Below are positions 33,086-44,638 of a DNA stretch of 64,000 nucleotides, piece after piece. Positions within the stretch are counted from its first letter, which is position 1. Each line of letters opens with the position of its first letter. The position numbers were made by a program, and so were the translations under genes. The notes under the pieces are model-generated. The model was not told the DNA's origin, ran no database searches, and saw nothing but the letters and a program-made list of their open reading frames with translations. The stretch spans positions 19,017,001-19,081,000 of the forward strand of contig NC_056766.1 in assembly GCF_018687715.1 (NCBI RefSeq), in the 5' to 3' direction. The DNA comes from Carya illinoinensis. Lineage: Eukaryota > Streptophyta > Magnoliopsida > Fagales > Juglandaceae.

Positions 33086-36000
33086 TGTGACACCCCCAAC
33101 CCTCCCATTTGGGATTAGATGGTGACTAAAGTGTTGGGACATGTAATTCAAAACTACATACCCCCGTACAAGGCAGTTAAGATGCAATGTGTGATGACCC
33201 GCTTTTACGTATATTTTCACTGAATGAGTGTTTTTAATTTAATTAATATATTGGTTCTTTTATTTTAAGTTATTTTATTTTAAATTGGTTTTAATTTATT
33301 TGATGTTGTGTTTAATTTATTTAGTCGTTTTATGGTTTTTAAAATTATTTTCGGCGGATCTGTTTTTAGTTTCCGGAGTGAGGATTGGACCTCATTTCAT
33401 TTCTTTTCTCTTTTTCTTTTTCCCTCTTTCCTTTTCCTTTTCTTCTTTCCTTTCCTTTCTTTCTTTTTCTTCTTCTTTTCTTCCCCGTTCTCTCTCTCTC
33501 TCCGTGCGCAGCAGCCCATTTCCCCTTCCCGTCGCTACCTGTTTACCAGCCTAGTGTGCCGCCGTCCGGCCACCGTGTAGTACACCACCCCTACCATTCT
33601 CTTCTCCTCCCACCAGAGATCATCCCCACCAATTTTCAGAGCCATCGGACCAGCCCGCCACACACGGTTGGAAGTCACGGCACCAACCCTGTTTTTCCTC
33701 TCTGTCGCCGGTTGTTTTTCTCAGCCCAGAACCGCCGCTCGCCGGTGGCGTGGCATACACCACCCACCCAATTTTCTTCCCCTTTCACCGGTGAACATCT
33801 CCACTAAGTTTCACCTCCATCGGAGCCACAGTTAGCCACCACGAGCTCCTCTAAGTCACACAGATTTTCACCGATTCTGGCGCCGTCGCACCACCTCCGG
33901 CCACCATCTCTTCACAGCTTCTTCCCCCACCTCTTGCCAACCTAACCCATCCATTTCTGGCCTCGATCCGTTACCGAAGCAGCTCCCACGAGCTCAACTC
34001 CGATTTGGGCTTTTTCCGCTTCCTCCGCCGTTTCCACCACCACCCACGGCCAAAACTCGTTTCCCTTAGCTTCATAAATATTTCAAGACCATTTCCTATC
34101 AATTTCATGCCTTTTTTTTGTCCCCGTTCTAAGGTGGGTAATTTATTACCCACGGCTACAGTGTAAATTACACTGTTACGTTGCTTTTCCTCAGCCGTTT
34201 GCAACGCCGCGAGCTTTCAAAAAATATTGTATAGCGCTGTAAGTATTTTTCAAACTCTACTTTTAGATTTAAAAATATTTCGCTCGTACAATAAATATTT
34301 ATCTGCTGGTTGGTTGATTCTGGACTGAGTCCGAGGAGTTTGGTGGTCGGATGGATTGAAGACGGAGTTGGTTTATTGATTGGTGATTAGTTGGTTGGTT
34401 TGTGCCTTGAGGCATGCATTACATATTGCATTCATGTGCCTTTTATTTTAATTGAGAAAATCATGTTTTGTTGGCTTAAATGGAATTTTGGGTGTGTGTC
34501 TCACGTGCCCAAGCCGGGATGGGTTATTATCTCGGTGGAGCTCCTCTGGTCACTCGGGAGTGGATAATACTGAGTGACATCCCCTGGGTTGTCACAGGGC
34601 GATGACCGGATCGCACGATACGGTAACGCAGTCGTGTCGACTCCGTGGTCCCTAGAGTGGCCGGGACTAGAGGATGGCTTGGCCAGGGACGCGCTGGGCG
34701 TGAGTCTGGGCATCACTCGTTTAGGTGTCACACGCGTAGTCGTTACCTGCGGTGTGGCACAGAGCCAGAGTGTGCGGATGATCCCTAGGGAAGATCATGG
34801 TGCATGCATAATTGGATCGTTTTTATGGTTTTCATATATGGGCCATTTTCTGGAAAAATAGCGAAGATGTGTTGAGACTTGTGATCCATTTCTGGGAAAA
34901 TGGTGGTTTGGGCCATTATCTGGGATAATGGCGAGACTTGGTTTTAAATGATATGTTTTTGGACCAAATGGGTTTTTGGCGTACGTGGAAAAAAATATGG
35001 TTTTACGGGACATGTGCGTTGGCCTTTCTTTCATGCATATTGTTTAATTTTTATATGTTTTTATCTAGTGGTGTTTGGATTTTATTTACTTACGACACCA
35101 TTTTTTGTTCCGTAGATTTTGGTGCAGAGTTCAAGGAGGAGGAGGAAGCTGAGTCCGAAGATACGGCTCCACAGAAGTTCTGAGTTGGAGTTATGCTTAT
35201 AGTTGGTTTGAAACAATATTTGTGTTTTTTAATATTTTATTATGTATGTTTTGAACAGTTTTGTATTAAACTAAGAAAAATTCTGGTATTTAATTATGAC
35301 TTTCGTTATCCACTGCGTGTTTCTTCGTGCACATTCGTTGGTTATACACACACTTGGCACTCGTCGATAGGGTGGTGATCCGTGATGTCATCATCCGGAC
35401 GTCTTGATTTTCCCGTGTCCGTGTGTGGGGATTTGGAGGCGTCACATAATGCACCTAACATATTTTTAACAATATGTAATAATTGTAGCGAAAATTCATA
35501 TAAATCTGAATAAGATTAAGAGCAATATTTTTTCCAAAATCATGCAGGTACCATAAAACTAAGGATCCAAAAAGAGTATTATAGTTCAAATTCTCAAAAT
35601 ACAATAGGATACAAAACCAAAAGAACCATTTCCCTATTTTCACACTTTTTGTTTCCTTTTCGTTTTCCTTTCGAAACCCTACAAACCCTTTGCTATCTAG
35701 CCTTATCGAGCTTGTTGATAATTTTCTGTAGGTCTTCGAACAACTTAAGCACTTCACAAATAAATTGGTCAGTTGCCTCTAGCCAATCCTCCAAAGATGG
35801 CTCTGCCGAGAGCTCAGGGCTCTTCCGGGCCTCTTTGACTACCTTTGGAGCCAGCTTCTTGCATTTCCCCATAATTGGTGTCTTAACTTGTCAAAAGTTC
35901 TACCATTCCAAATGAGGAATGGTAGTAGAAAATACTACAGTGAGATTTCGAAAAATCTCAGTAAGTTAACATGTAACATACAAGTAAATAAAATAAGCGT

Positions 36001-38825
36001 ATAAAGGCTAACCATGAGAATGTATGCATGTACATGTACTTAACCTAAGACTTCAACTTATGCATATACATTATAGAAAATCAAGTTTGACTCTTCCCTT
36101 TCAGAAAACAGTTATCATCTTTTCTTAACACATATTACTCATAGTCATATAGTCCTTGTAACATGAGTGGGCACCTCACAGCTCCTTTACGCACCGTGGG
36201 TTCCTTGCTAGTTATCGCATCACTTCTCAGTCTAGTTGATCGGTGGGGACTATATCAGAGTTCTTATCAATATGCAAAAGTTTGCATTTCTCCTTCACTG
36301 CATCCATCTTATGGCGCCTACTAGCGTTAGGGGCTACCTCACTCCAGAGTCCTTTAAAAAGAACTCACTTGAGGTTCATCGATTGTACTTCGTCGACCCA
36401 GGGGTTACCACTTCCAGTTTATACACTTCAAAGTGGACAGAGGAGTTCGAGTAGGACATTCTCCCATCCTAGCATTTAGGGTCATGACAAAACATGTAGC
36501 TAACTTGAAAATGTAGATGCCATGTACCAAGTAATCATGTCATGTTATCAAACAACATATCAAAACATTTCTTGTTATTGCTTGAAAATATTAAAACATG
36601 CGATTTACTTATCCCAAAAGATGGGCAATGGCAATCGATGCTTAATCATGGCAAAAGAAAATTTCCTCATCATTGTAACTAACATGGGTGAAACATTTGA
36701 AGCAAGTAGGCATGTCAAACATCACATAAAACTGAATACATACCATACTATAGATCTCTTTATTCAAGTGACATAACAAATATTGCAAAAATCACATAAT
36801 ATAAAAAAAAATGCAAAGTTCACACCTCATACACAAACATTATCCGAGAGTCAACTTATAAATATCCATAGCAAAAATAGAAGCATCATGATCAAACAAG
36901 TTGAAAATACAATTTAAACTATTAGGCTTAGTGATAACACAAAACCTTAATCCGAGTAGGTTTTTGTGTGGCGTGTTTAGGAATTACTCCCTCACAGTTT
37001 TGAAGCTTATTCCAACGTTAGATAGTCTTTCCTTGTGCTCGGCCTAGAAGAGGTTTCCCTAGGCTGAATGATGTTTATGTTTCTTAACAAAGCTTGGTCA
37101 TAGTGTTGCATGACGTGTGAGAGATGGCATAGCCATGTGTGATCATTACTCTTATGGTTGAAACCCTTTAGAGAATGGAACACTAGTTTGAATTCAAAAT
37201 GGTGGTTGTGGTCTCTCTTCCCTTCAAACTTCCCATGCTCAAGTGTACATGCTAGTGGTGGTTCACTCTTCCTCTTGAGGCAAACCCTAGTTCTAATAAT
37301 CAAAAGAAAATCCCTAACCATTCCAATCTCCTTCAAGTCTTGGGATGGAGTGTATCTCCCTTTACTCTAGCCAAACCCTTTCTTCTTAAGAGAATCCCTG
37401 TGAACGTGTGTGTTTTGATGAAAGGAACGTGGTATAGATTTAATGGTTGTTACCATGTGAATCTCCTCTCAACGTGGGCTCCTTGCTCCTCTTTTCCATC
37501 TTGTGGTTGGGTGGGTGGAGATGGTAGAGTGTAGGTAATGTTTTGTTTGGAGAGAAGATAGAAAGAAATGTGCTTGTTCTTCTTCTATGGTGGATGTGTT
37601 GGAGAGAAAAGGGAGGTGAGAAGTTTATGCAAAACATAAAATGACCTTTGGGTGTCTTCTTTGGGGGTGTAGGCACCAGCACCTCTAAAAGAAAGTCCTA
37701 TATACTTCACATTTTCCCACACACACACACACTCTGTCTCTCTCTCTCTCTCTCTCATCATTCTTTTTTGAGATTGGAAACCCAAAAGCCTCTATGCATG
37801 GGCACCATGTGGCAAGCCCTTTTCCTTCTTGGTCGAAACCTTCTATTTCCCCCATGATCATTTTGTTTCTTTGGGAAGCCAAAAGACTCTATGACATGTG
37901 GCGTGCTCATGCCCTTAACCAAACCCTAAAGTCGTTTTGCACCCTCCTTGTGTGTCTAGGTTCATTGAACCTTTGAGGCATACATGTCTTTTTACAAAAC
38001 CCTAAACCATAAGCTAGGATTGGGCGTGTACATACTTGCAATTTGGCAAGTAGCGTGTGTGTGAGTTTGTGCCCTTTGCCATCCCTTCCTCATCCTCCCT
38101 TCCCATAAAACTTCTTCTAGAATCTTGGTGAGTGTGTGCGCCACTCTCCCATGCAAACCCTTCATCTTCTTCCTCATCACCTTCTTTTAGAAAAGCCCCA
38201 TTCCTAGCGCATGCATGACACCTGGCAAGGTATTGGCTGGTCTCCCCTAGGTAGGCGTGAAGCCCCTTGGGAACTTGTGTGTGTGGCTTTTGACATCTCC
38301 CATGCGCCTCTTCGCCTTCTCCCACTTTTGCATCTAGGTTCATTGCACTAAAGGGATGAACTTGCATGTGTGCCTAGTGGCATGTGAGTGGGTGAGCAGG
38401 GCATGTGCCCTATGTGCGCCAACCCCTCTATTCTCATGTCTTCCTTTTGCTCTTCTAGGATCCTTCACTCATGGTTGACAAGTGGCAACGTGGTGCTTAC
38501 CAAGGGTGCCTCTCCCCTAGGTTTCAAATGATGAGGTTCCTAAGGAGAGAGCAAAACAACCCTCTTTCTTCCAATTAGGCACCACATTGCCCTAAACTCT
38601 AGTTAGGGTCTGCCTCATTCCCAAATTGCTCCTTAATGGCTGATTACCATCTAGTCCCTTTGGGGCTCTATTGGGCTTGGACGCCAAGGCTATTAAGCCC
38701 AAGCGATTCCTTCACTATTCTAGCAACCTTCGTAGCTAGTCTAAACATTGGGCCAAAAATCTTATTAAGCTAAAAATAAAATAAAATAATAAGTGAAGAT
38801 TTTGGCTAAAAATGGGGTCGTCACA
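33086..38825 (-). mobile_element. Large solo LTR (minus), with a second solo LTR inside
   Basis: Plus-strand ends are TGTGACACCCCC (33086) and GGGGTCGTCACA (38825). ATCAT is duplicated exactly at 33081-33085 and 38826-38830. Subtracting the nested LTR at 33190-35446 and its duplication leaves about 3.48 kb without genes. Read on the minus strand it begins TGTGACGACCCC and is related to the solo LTR at 28421. The open frames inside (37007-38370 and others) are shadows of LTR leader sequence, with a (CT)n tract at 37738-37758. Confidence 0.8.
33190..35446 (+). mobile_element. Solo LTR of the 57071-type Ty3 family, 2257 bp
   Basis: Starts TGTGATGACCCGCTTTTACG and ends TTTGGAGGCGTCACA. It matches the LTR at 57071-59228 over its length: the CGAAGTGAGGATTGGACCTC-like block, CTGGACTGAGTCCGAGGAG, CTCGGTGGAGCTCCTCTGG, and TTATCC(A/G)CTGCGTGTTTCT. 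Flanks CAATG (33185-33189) and TAATG (35447-35451) are a 5-bp duplication with one difference. The pyrimidine-rich leader (33400-33520) and proline-rich frames are LTR transcript-leader sequence, not genes. Confidence 0.85.
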
Positions 38826-39094
38826 ATCATTCGCATCGTTCTATATATATGTGCAAGAAAGTTGGTTGCTATTTATATCATAGAAATTAAAAACAAAACT
38901 ACAAGAGAAGGAAAAGTATATAGATATGGCCAAATGTTGGGGCTACTTTATAAGTTGAAATAATATTGTAATTTAATTGTTGAAACCAATTTGTGAAGAG
39001 TACTGATAGTTAAGTTGAAATAGAGCTTAAATTAATGTTGAAACCAACTTTTAAGATGATGAGGAGAAGGGTGAACAGCAAGCCCAAACTTAAT

Positions 39095-39218
39095 CTGAAA
39101 ATTTTTGGCATTCTATTTCTGAATTGTGCGAAAAGAGCAAATATGAAATCTGAAAACTTTTGGTATTCTATTTCCGAACTGTGCGAAAAGAGCAAATATG
39201 AAATCTGAAAATTTCTAC
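39095..39218. repeat. 55-bp tandem duplication (2.2 copies)
   Basis: 39095-39149 and 39150-39204 differ at about five positions (CTGAAAA..TTTTGG(C/T)ATTCTATTTC). A third copy begins at 39205 and fades. Confidence 0.85.
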
Positions 39219-39414
39219 ATATTACCTGAAGATGCTCTTAATCTGTTATGAATATGTGAAAATAATTTGAATCTGTTTAGTACCCTATTATGATATGATT
39301 TGACGTTTGAAAACTTTTGACATGACATTCTGATTCTCTTTATGATTATGATCCGATGGTTATGATTCTGTTATTGTGTTGATACCAACATTTATGTTTT
39401 GCTTTGATTTATGG

Positions 39415-39550
39415 TCCTGCCATGGGATATAATAGTGGCTTTTTACCCTGTCGTGGGACATAATAGTGGCTTCTAGCCCTGCAACGGGACATAATTGTAG
39501 CCTTTGGCCCTGCCACAGAATACAATAGCGGCTTCCAACCCCGCCATGGG
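39415..39550. repeat. 31-bp tandem repeat, about 4.5 copies
   Basis: Unit approximates CCTGCCATGGGACATAATAGTGGCTT plus five variable bases. Successive copies diverge at roughly 10-25 percent. A single unit start (CCTGCCATG) also lies at 28375. Confidence 0.8.
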
Positions 39551-40332
39551 AAAATTGAAATCAATTATGCAAATCCTTTCCAAAAATTAAACCACTAAAA
39601 AAATCATGTTCTCAAAATATATAAATTAGTCCAAATCTGTTAAACAAAATTATCATAACTCTTAAAGTATCATAATTAGCCATTCACTAACTAGTCCAAT
39701 TAAAAAAACATAATCCTATCCAAAGTGAAAGAATAACCAACAAAGCCAACATAGAAATCATTACACCATATTGTTAATTTGACTTGTCTAATAAATTCTA
39801 GGCTTTGTTATCCGATTAAGATCATTGGTTAATATTGCTTACTTGATGTAATACATGAATAGGAGATAACGAATAATTGTGGGCACAATAAATTAAAGAC
39901 ACAAATAAAATTAAGAGATATGAGATTGAGAAATTTTATTAAGAAAAATACATTTACTCTAAGACTATATCAGAATAACAACAATAAAGAATTTGAAAAA
40001 TAGTGAGGCCACATGAAAGCTAGATGGATGCATGCCATGCACCTAATAGCTGGAAGGCCAGTGGAATCCGCCCATTTGAGCCTATACAGAAAGGGCATCA
40101 AGACCACTTTCTTCCATTTTGCAAAACCAATCTCTCTCCCATCTTGAATCTCTTTTTGCCAACTACCCTACCCACGCTTTACTTCTTACATTTTCCCATT
40201 TCCCAAACACTTAACAGCATAAATTACAAGTCCCTTTACATGAAATCAACTAGTGCAAGCTTGGAAAAGAGATTTTCACATATTTTAAGTATGTCTAACA
40301 ACTTTTCTTAAGGTTGAACCACTTAGACTTGG

Positions 40333-40410
40333 TTTGGATATTGAGTTAAAACAAAGATAAGGTGAAACGATTTGTACATTCAAACCATCTCACTATCCAA
40401 ACAATATCTA
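40333..40410. mobile_element. Short Tourist-like MITE derivative
   Basis: TTGGTTTGGATATTGAGTT at the left and AACCATCTCACTATCCAAACAA at the right are inverted repeats matching the ends of the 2530/41432 family. Only about 78 bp remains. Confidence 0.5.
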
Positions 40411-40489
40411 ACATGTCAAACCATCTCAACCCACATTTCTCAAATTTCTATGAAGGCCCTTCACTAACAAAAATAGTGTACTTTTCCTA

Positions 40490-40550
40490 TCTTCTTCTTC
40501 TTCTTCTTCTTCTTCTTCTTCTTCTTTTTTTTTTTTTCTTTTTTTTTTTC
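40490..40550. repeat. (CTT)n microsatellite followed by T-runs
   Basis: About twelve CTT units then interrupted poly(T). The leucine/phenylalanine-rich frame over it is an artefact. Confidence 0.9.
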
Positions 40551-40700
40551 TATCCTTTGTGTTAACCATGATGTGGTTTTTCGACTTCCAGACCCTCTAT
40601 ATTATTGAAAAGGGCAATGCTGGGGCCACCGATAGTGGCTCTTGACACTACTAGGACACCAAGAATGCTAAATGTCTCTTTTTTTTTTACTTTTTTTGTC

Positions 40701-40857
40701 TTTTATGCATTTTTTATATCCTTAAACATTTAAAAAAAATTTACAACATTATTAAAATATACTTACTTAATCACTAATTTTTATGCATTTTTTTTTATAT
40801 CCTTAAACATTTTAAAAAAATTATAACATCATTAAAATATACTTAATTAATCACTAG
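40701..40857. repeat. Tandem duplication of about 78 bp
   Basis: Two adjacent copies of TTTATGCATTTTTTATATCC..CCTTAAACATT..ACATTATTAAAATATACTTA-type sequence, each ending AATCACTA. They lie inside a block (40610-40920) whose wording recalls the MITE-like repeat at 18455-19005. Confidence 0.75.
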
Positions 40858-41431
40858 GTAAAGAAAAGGGAAAAAAAATATGATATCGGGAGAAATGCCC
40901 CAGACCCAAAATGGAGACCCTAAGCATTTCTCTATTGAAAATTCTGAAATTGAATTCTTTTCTTTGTTTTCTTTTCATTTTTCTACTTCTTTTTTTTCCT
41001 GGGGTCCAAGAAAAGCATTATGGTTACTTCCGAATAAAATATTTTTTATGCTATATTGGTATTTTCAAATTAAATACATAAAGAAAAAATAATAATTTCA
41101 AAATTTTGAACTTATAACTGACAATTATAATGGTGTATTCTATATGGATAATTGATAGAAAATTTTGCATCACAATAAATCTAAGAAAAAAATAACTGAT
41201 AACTTTTTGTCGTTGTAACTAAAAGTAAGAATGGTCTAATTTTTTATGGAACCTACTCAAAATTTATAATATTTGAATGAAATAAATTCAGGAAAAAATA
41301 ATGCACGGAATTTTTAATAAAAATTAATATATAATAAGAATTGATATTTTTGGGAACTATTGAATAATCTAAATTCCGGAAAAATTAATCATATTAATTT
41401 TGTGATTTTAATATGTTTATTGGAATTTATA

Positions 41432-41618
41432 GGAGTTGTTTGGATAGTAAGATGAGATGGTTTTAAATGAAAGTTGAAAAAAGTATTATTAGAATATTAT
41501 TTTTTAATATTACTATTATTTTGAGATTTGAAAAAGTTGAATTATTTATTATATTTTGTGTGAAAATTTAAAAAAATTGTAATAATGAAATGAAATAATT
41601 TCTTAATCCAAATGATCC
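41432..41618. mobile_element. Tourist-like MITE, about 187 bp
   Basis: GGAGTTGTTTGGATAG..GATGAGATGG at the left is mirrored by TTAATCCAAATGATCC at the right. The interior shares TATTATTAGAATA..TTTTGTGTGAA(A/T)AT with the element at 2530. The target duplication is unclear (ATA/TAA). Confidence 0.6.
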
Positions 41619-41693
41619 TAAGCACTCCAGTATCGTTAATGCAGCCCACCAATTAATTAACAGTATTGCTACATACAGGCACATATTTGTACT

Positions 41694-44398
41694 TGATGAG
41701 TGTGTGAAAGTGCACTCTATATATCCTATTATTGGACTAAAATACTAAAATGTGAATAGAAATCATAGGAATTAATGTGTATTCTTAAATTGAATTTCTA
41801 TTTACGTTGGGATACTTCTAAACAGTTTTTTTATGTCTAATTTCAGAGTTTATAAAAGAGCAAGTCAAGCCCAGCCAAATTCAAAGGAGGACATTCATGG
41901 GGTTTGAGAGCAATTTGGAAGAAAAGAAAAAGAAAAAAATCACAAAATGAAACCACAAGAAGTCCAAGTCCGAAATTCGCTAGGAGATAATCTGGACATA
42001 CTTTAGTCTTTTGACTGTATCGTTTTACTCATATATCGGATTGATGTGATTCTTGATGCATTGGAAAGCTATCTTAAAGGTCTATAACTTTGTCTCTAAT
42101 AAGGATTTCCAAATTCGAACTCTTGAAGGCTGTACGTGGCTGCCAAGATAAGTCCTAAAATTTAAGCGATTTTTTTTATGCGGAAATCAATAGGACATTA
42201 GGGTTTCTTTCTTACCCTATATAAGCATATCATTAGTACGAAATGGAGGGGAGGAAGAGGCACAAGAGGCAGATCTGAAAAGAGGAGAAAATCACTTCCA
42301 TGGCTACCGTTCGCTTCAGTTTTCTCTGGAGATTTTTGTTGTCCATTATATTTATGGGTAACTAAATTCTCAAGTAGGGTTAGGGATGAACTTGCACATT
42401 AGATGGTACTTCTAATTTATTCTTAATTCATGTATTTGATTTTCAATTGCTAAAACTCTTTTGTTTTATCATTCTCAATTCATCGTTGATGTTTTCTTCT
42501 CCGAATAATCATAGAATTTATTGTGTTTATGGATTCAGTCATACTTTTTCTATTGAATGGATTAGTTCTTTGATTATGTTTGGATCAATTATTTATCTAT
42601 ATTGATTTAGTTTTTTGCTGCAATATCGCTTCCTGAGTATATTGTCGTCATTGGATTTTATCAATACGGGTAGTAATTCACGTTTTTTAAAAGTGGTGAA
42701 TGTTTTTTTCAAAGGGTTACATTTGATTTAAGTCTGGTTTATAAATCTATACCTTCCGATTGGGAATTGCGGGAATTGAGTTCCTAATTGAGTTATCCAA
42801 TGAATTAAAAATAATTAAAATACTAAATTTGTGCAAGGGATTCCCGACGCTCTACTGTTTGTTAAATTTGAGTACTTTTTCTGTTAATCATTTTGCTTCA
42901 CTTGAATTTACATTTAAAATTAATCTTTGTTCTCTATTACTTATTTAATATTTTTTCTTTAGTTTCTTTGTTCCTCTTGCTATTCTTTTAATTTGTCTCC
43001 CTGTGGAATCGACACCCCAAAGCTGTGCTACAACTACCGGTAGAAGAATAACGCGGTAGTTGTAGCACAGCTTTGGGGTGTCGATTCCACAGGGAGACAA
43101 ATTAAAAGAATAGCAAGAGGAACAAAGAAATTAAAGAAAAAATATTAAATAAGTAATAGAGAACAAAGATTAATTTTAAATGTAAATTCAAGTGAAGCAA
43201 AGTGATTAACAGAAAAAGTACTCAAATTTAACAAACAGTAGAGCGTCGGGAATCCCTTGCACAAATCTGGTATTTTAATTATTTTTAATTCATTGGATAA
43301 CTCAATTAGGAACTCAATTCCCGCAATTCCCAATCGGAAGGTATAGATTTATAAACCAGACTTAAATCAAATGTAACCCTTTGAAAAAAACATTCACCAC
43401 TTTTAAAAAACGTGAATTACTACCCGTATTGATAAAATCCAATGACGACAATATACTCAGGAAGCGATATTGCAGCAAAAAACTAAATCAATATAGATAA
43501 ATAATTGATCCAAACATAATCAAAGAACTAATCCATTCAATAGAAAAAGCATGACTGAATCCATAAACACAATAAATTTTATGATTATTCGGAGAAGAAA
43601 ACATCAACGATGAATTGAGAATGATAAAACAAAAGAGTTTTAGCAATTGAAAATCAAATACATGAATTAAGAATAAATTAGAAATACCATCTAATGTGCA
43701 AGTTCATCCCTAACCCTACTTGAGAATTTAGTTACCCATAAATATAATGGATAACAAAAATCTCCAGAGAAAACTGAAGCGAACGATGGCCATGGAAGTG
43801 ATTTTCTCCTCTTTTCAGATCTGCCTCTTGTTCCTCTTCCTTCCCTCCATTTCGTGCTAATGATATGCTTATATAGGGTAAGAAAGAAACCCTAATGTCC
43901 TTTTGATTTCCGCATAAAAAAATCGCCTAAATTTTAGGACTTATCTTGGCAGCCACGTACAGCATTCAGGATTTCGAATTTGAAAATCCTTATTAGAGAC
44001 AAAGTTATATACCTTTAAGATATCTTTCCAATGCATTAAGAATTGCATCAATCCGATATATGAGTAAAAAGATACAGTCAAAAGACTAACGTATGTCCAG
44101 ACTGTCTCCTAGCGAATTTCGGACTTGGACTTCTTGTGGTTTCATTTTGTGATTTTTTTCTTTTTCTTTTCTTCCAAATTGCTCTCAAACCCCATGAATG
44201 TCCTCCTTTGAATTTGGCTGGGCTTGACTTGCTCTTTTATAAACTCTGAAATTAGACATAAAAAAACTGCTTAGGAGTATCCCAACGTAAATAGAAATTC
44301 AATTTAAGAATACACATTAATTCCTATGATTTCTATTCACATTTTAGTATTTTAGTCCAATAATAGGGTATATAGAGTGCACTTTCGCACACTCATCA
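41694..44398. mobile_element. Giant palindromic element with TG...CA ends and 5-bp duplication
   Basis: Left arm 41694-43038 (1345 bp) and right arm 43055-44398 (1344 bp) are near-identical inverted copies with a 16-bp spacer. Outer ends are TGATGAGTGTG and CACACTCATCA, and GTACT is duplicated exactly at 41689-41693 and 44399-44403. Each arm holds a TATATAA box (42218-42224, and mirrored at 43869-43875) pointing to the centre, then a transcribed-looking half ending CCCTGTGGAATCGACACC..CTACAACTACC. Inner parts differ at very few positions, while a sampled outer stretch near 42000-42160 differs at about 7 percent. The identical 62-residue frames in both arms (42760-42948, 43145-43333) are a mirror effect, not genes. 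TG/CA ends with a 5-bp duplication suggest retroviral-type integration of two head-to-head LTR-like units. Confidence 0.85.
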
Positions 44399-44403
44399 GT
44401 ACT

Positions 44404-44591
44404 TGTATGCAAACCCTGCTAATGTGGTATTTTCTACGTCAGAGATTATATAATTAAAAATAAATAAAGAAAAGAAACACGGCAAGAAGAAGAACCCCCA
44501 TTCCAGCTTTGAAGAAAGAAAACACAGCGGTAGAAAAATCCTTCATCGAAGAAGAAGAAGAAAATGCAATAGCATCACTCATAATATACAA

Positions 44592-44638
<47 letters not shown>

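Larger units (their letters stand above)
38831..40329. other. Non-coding region with two small tandem repeats
   Basis: Apart from the repeats at 39095-39218 and 39415-39550, nothing is recognised. The repeats resemble arrays found in decayed LTRs, but no ends or target duplication were found. Confidence 0.4.

Noticed and set aside
33285..33807. Proline/phenylalanine-rich frames as a gene
   Set aside because: They lie in the pyrimidine-rich leader of a solo LTR and recur in the LTR at 57199-57964. Several overlapping frames are open only because of base composition.
37007..38370. Cluster of 60-117-residue frames as a small gene family
   Set aside because: All fall inside the minus-strand solo LTR 33086-38825. 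No shared domain.
42760..43333. Two identical 62-residue frames on opposite strands as a conserved small-protein gene pair
   Set aside because: They are the same stretch mirrored by the palindrome, with no domain or initiation context. The similarity is explained by the inverted repeat.
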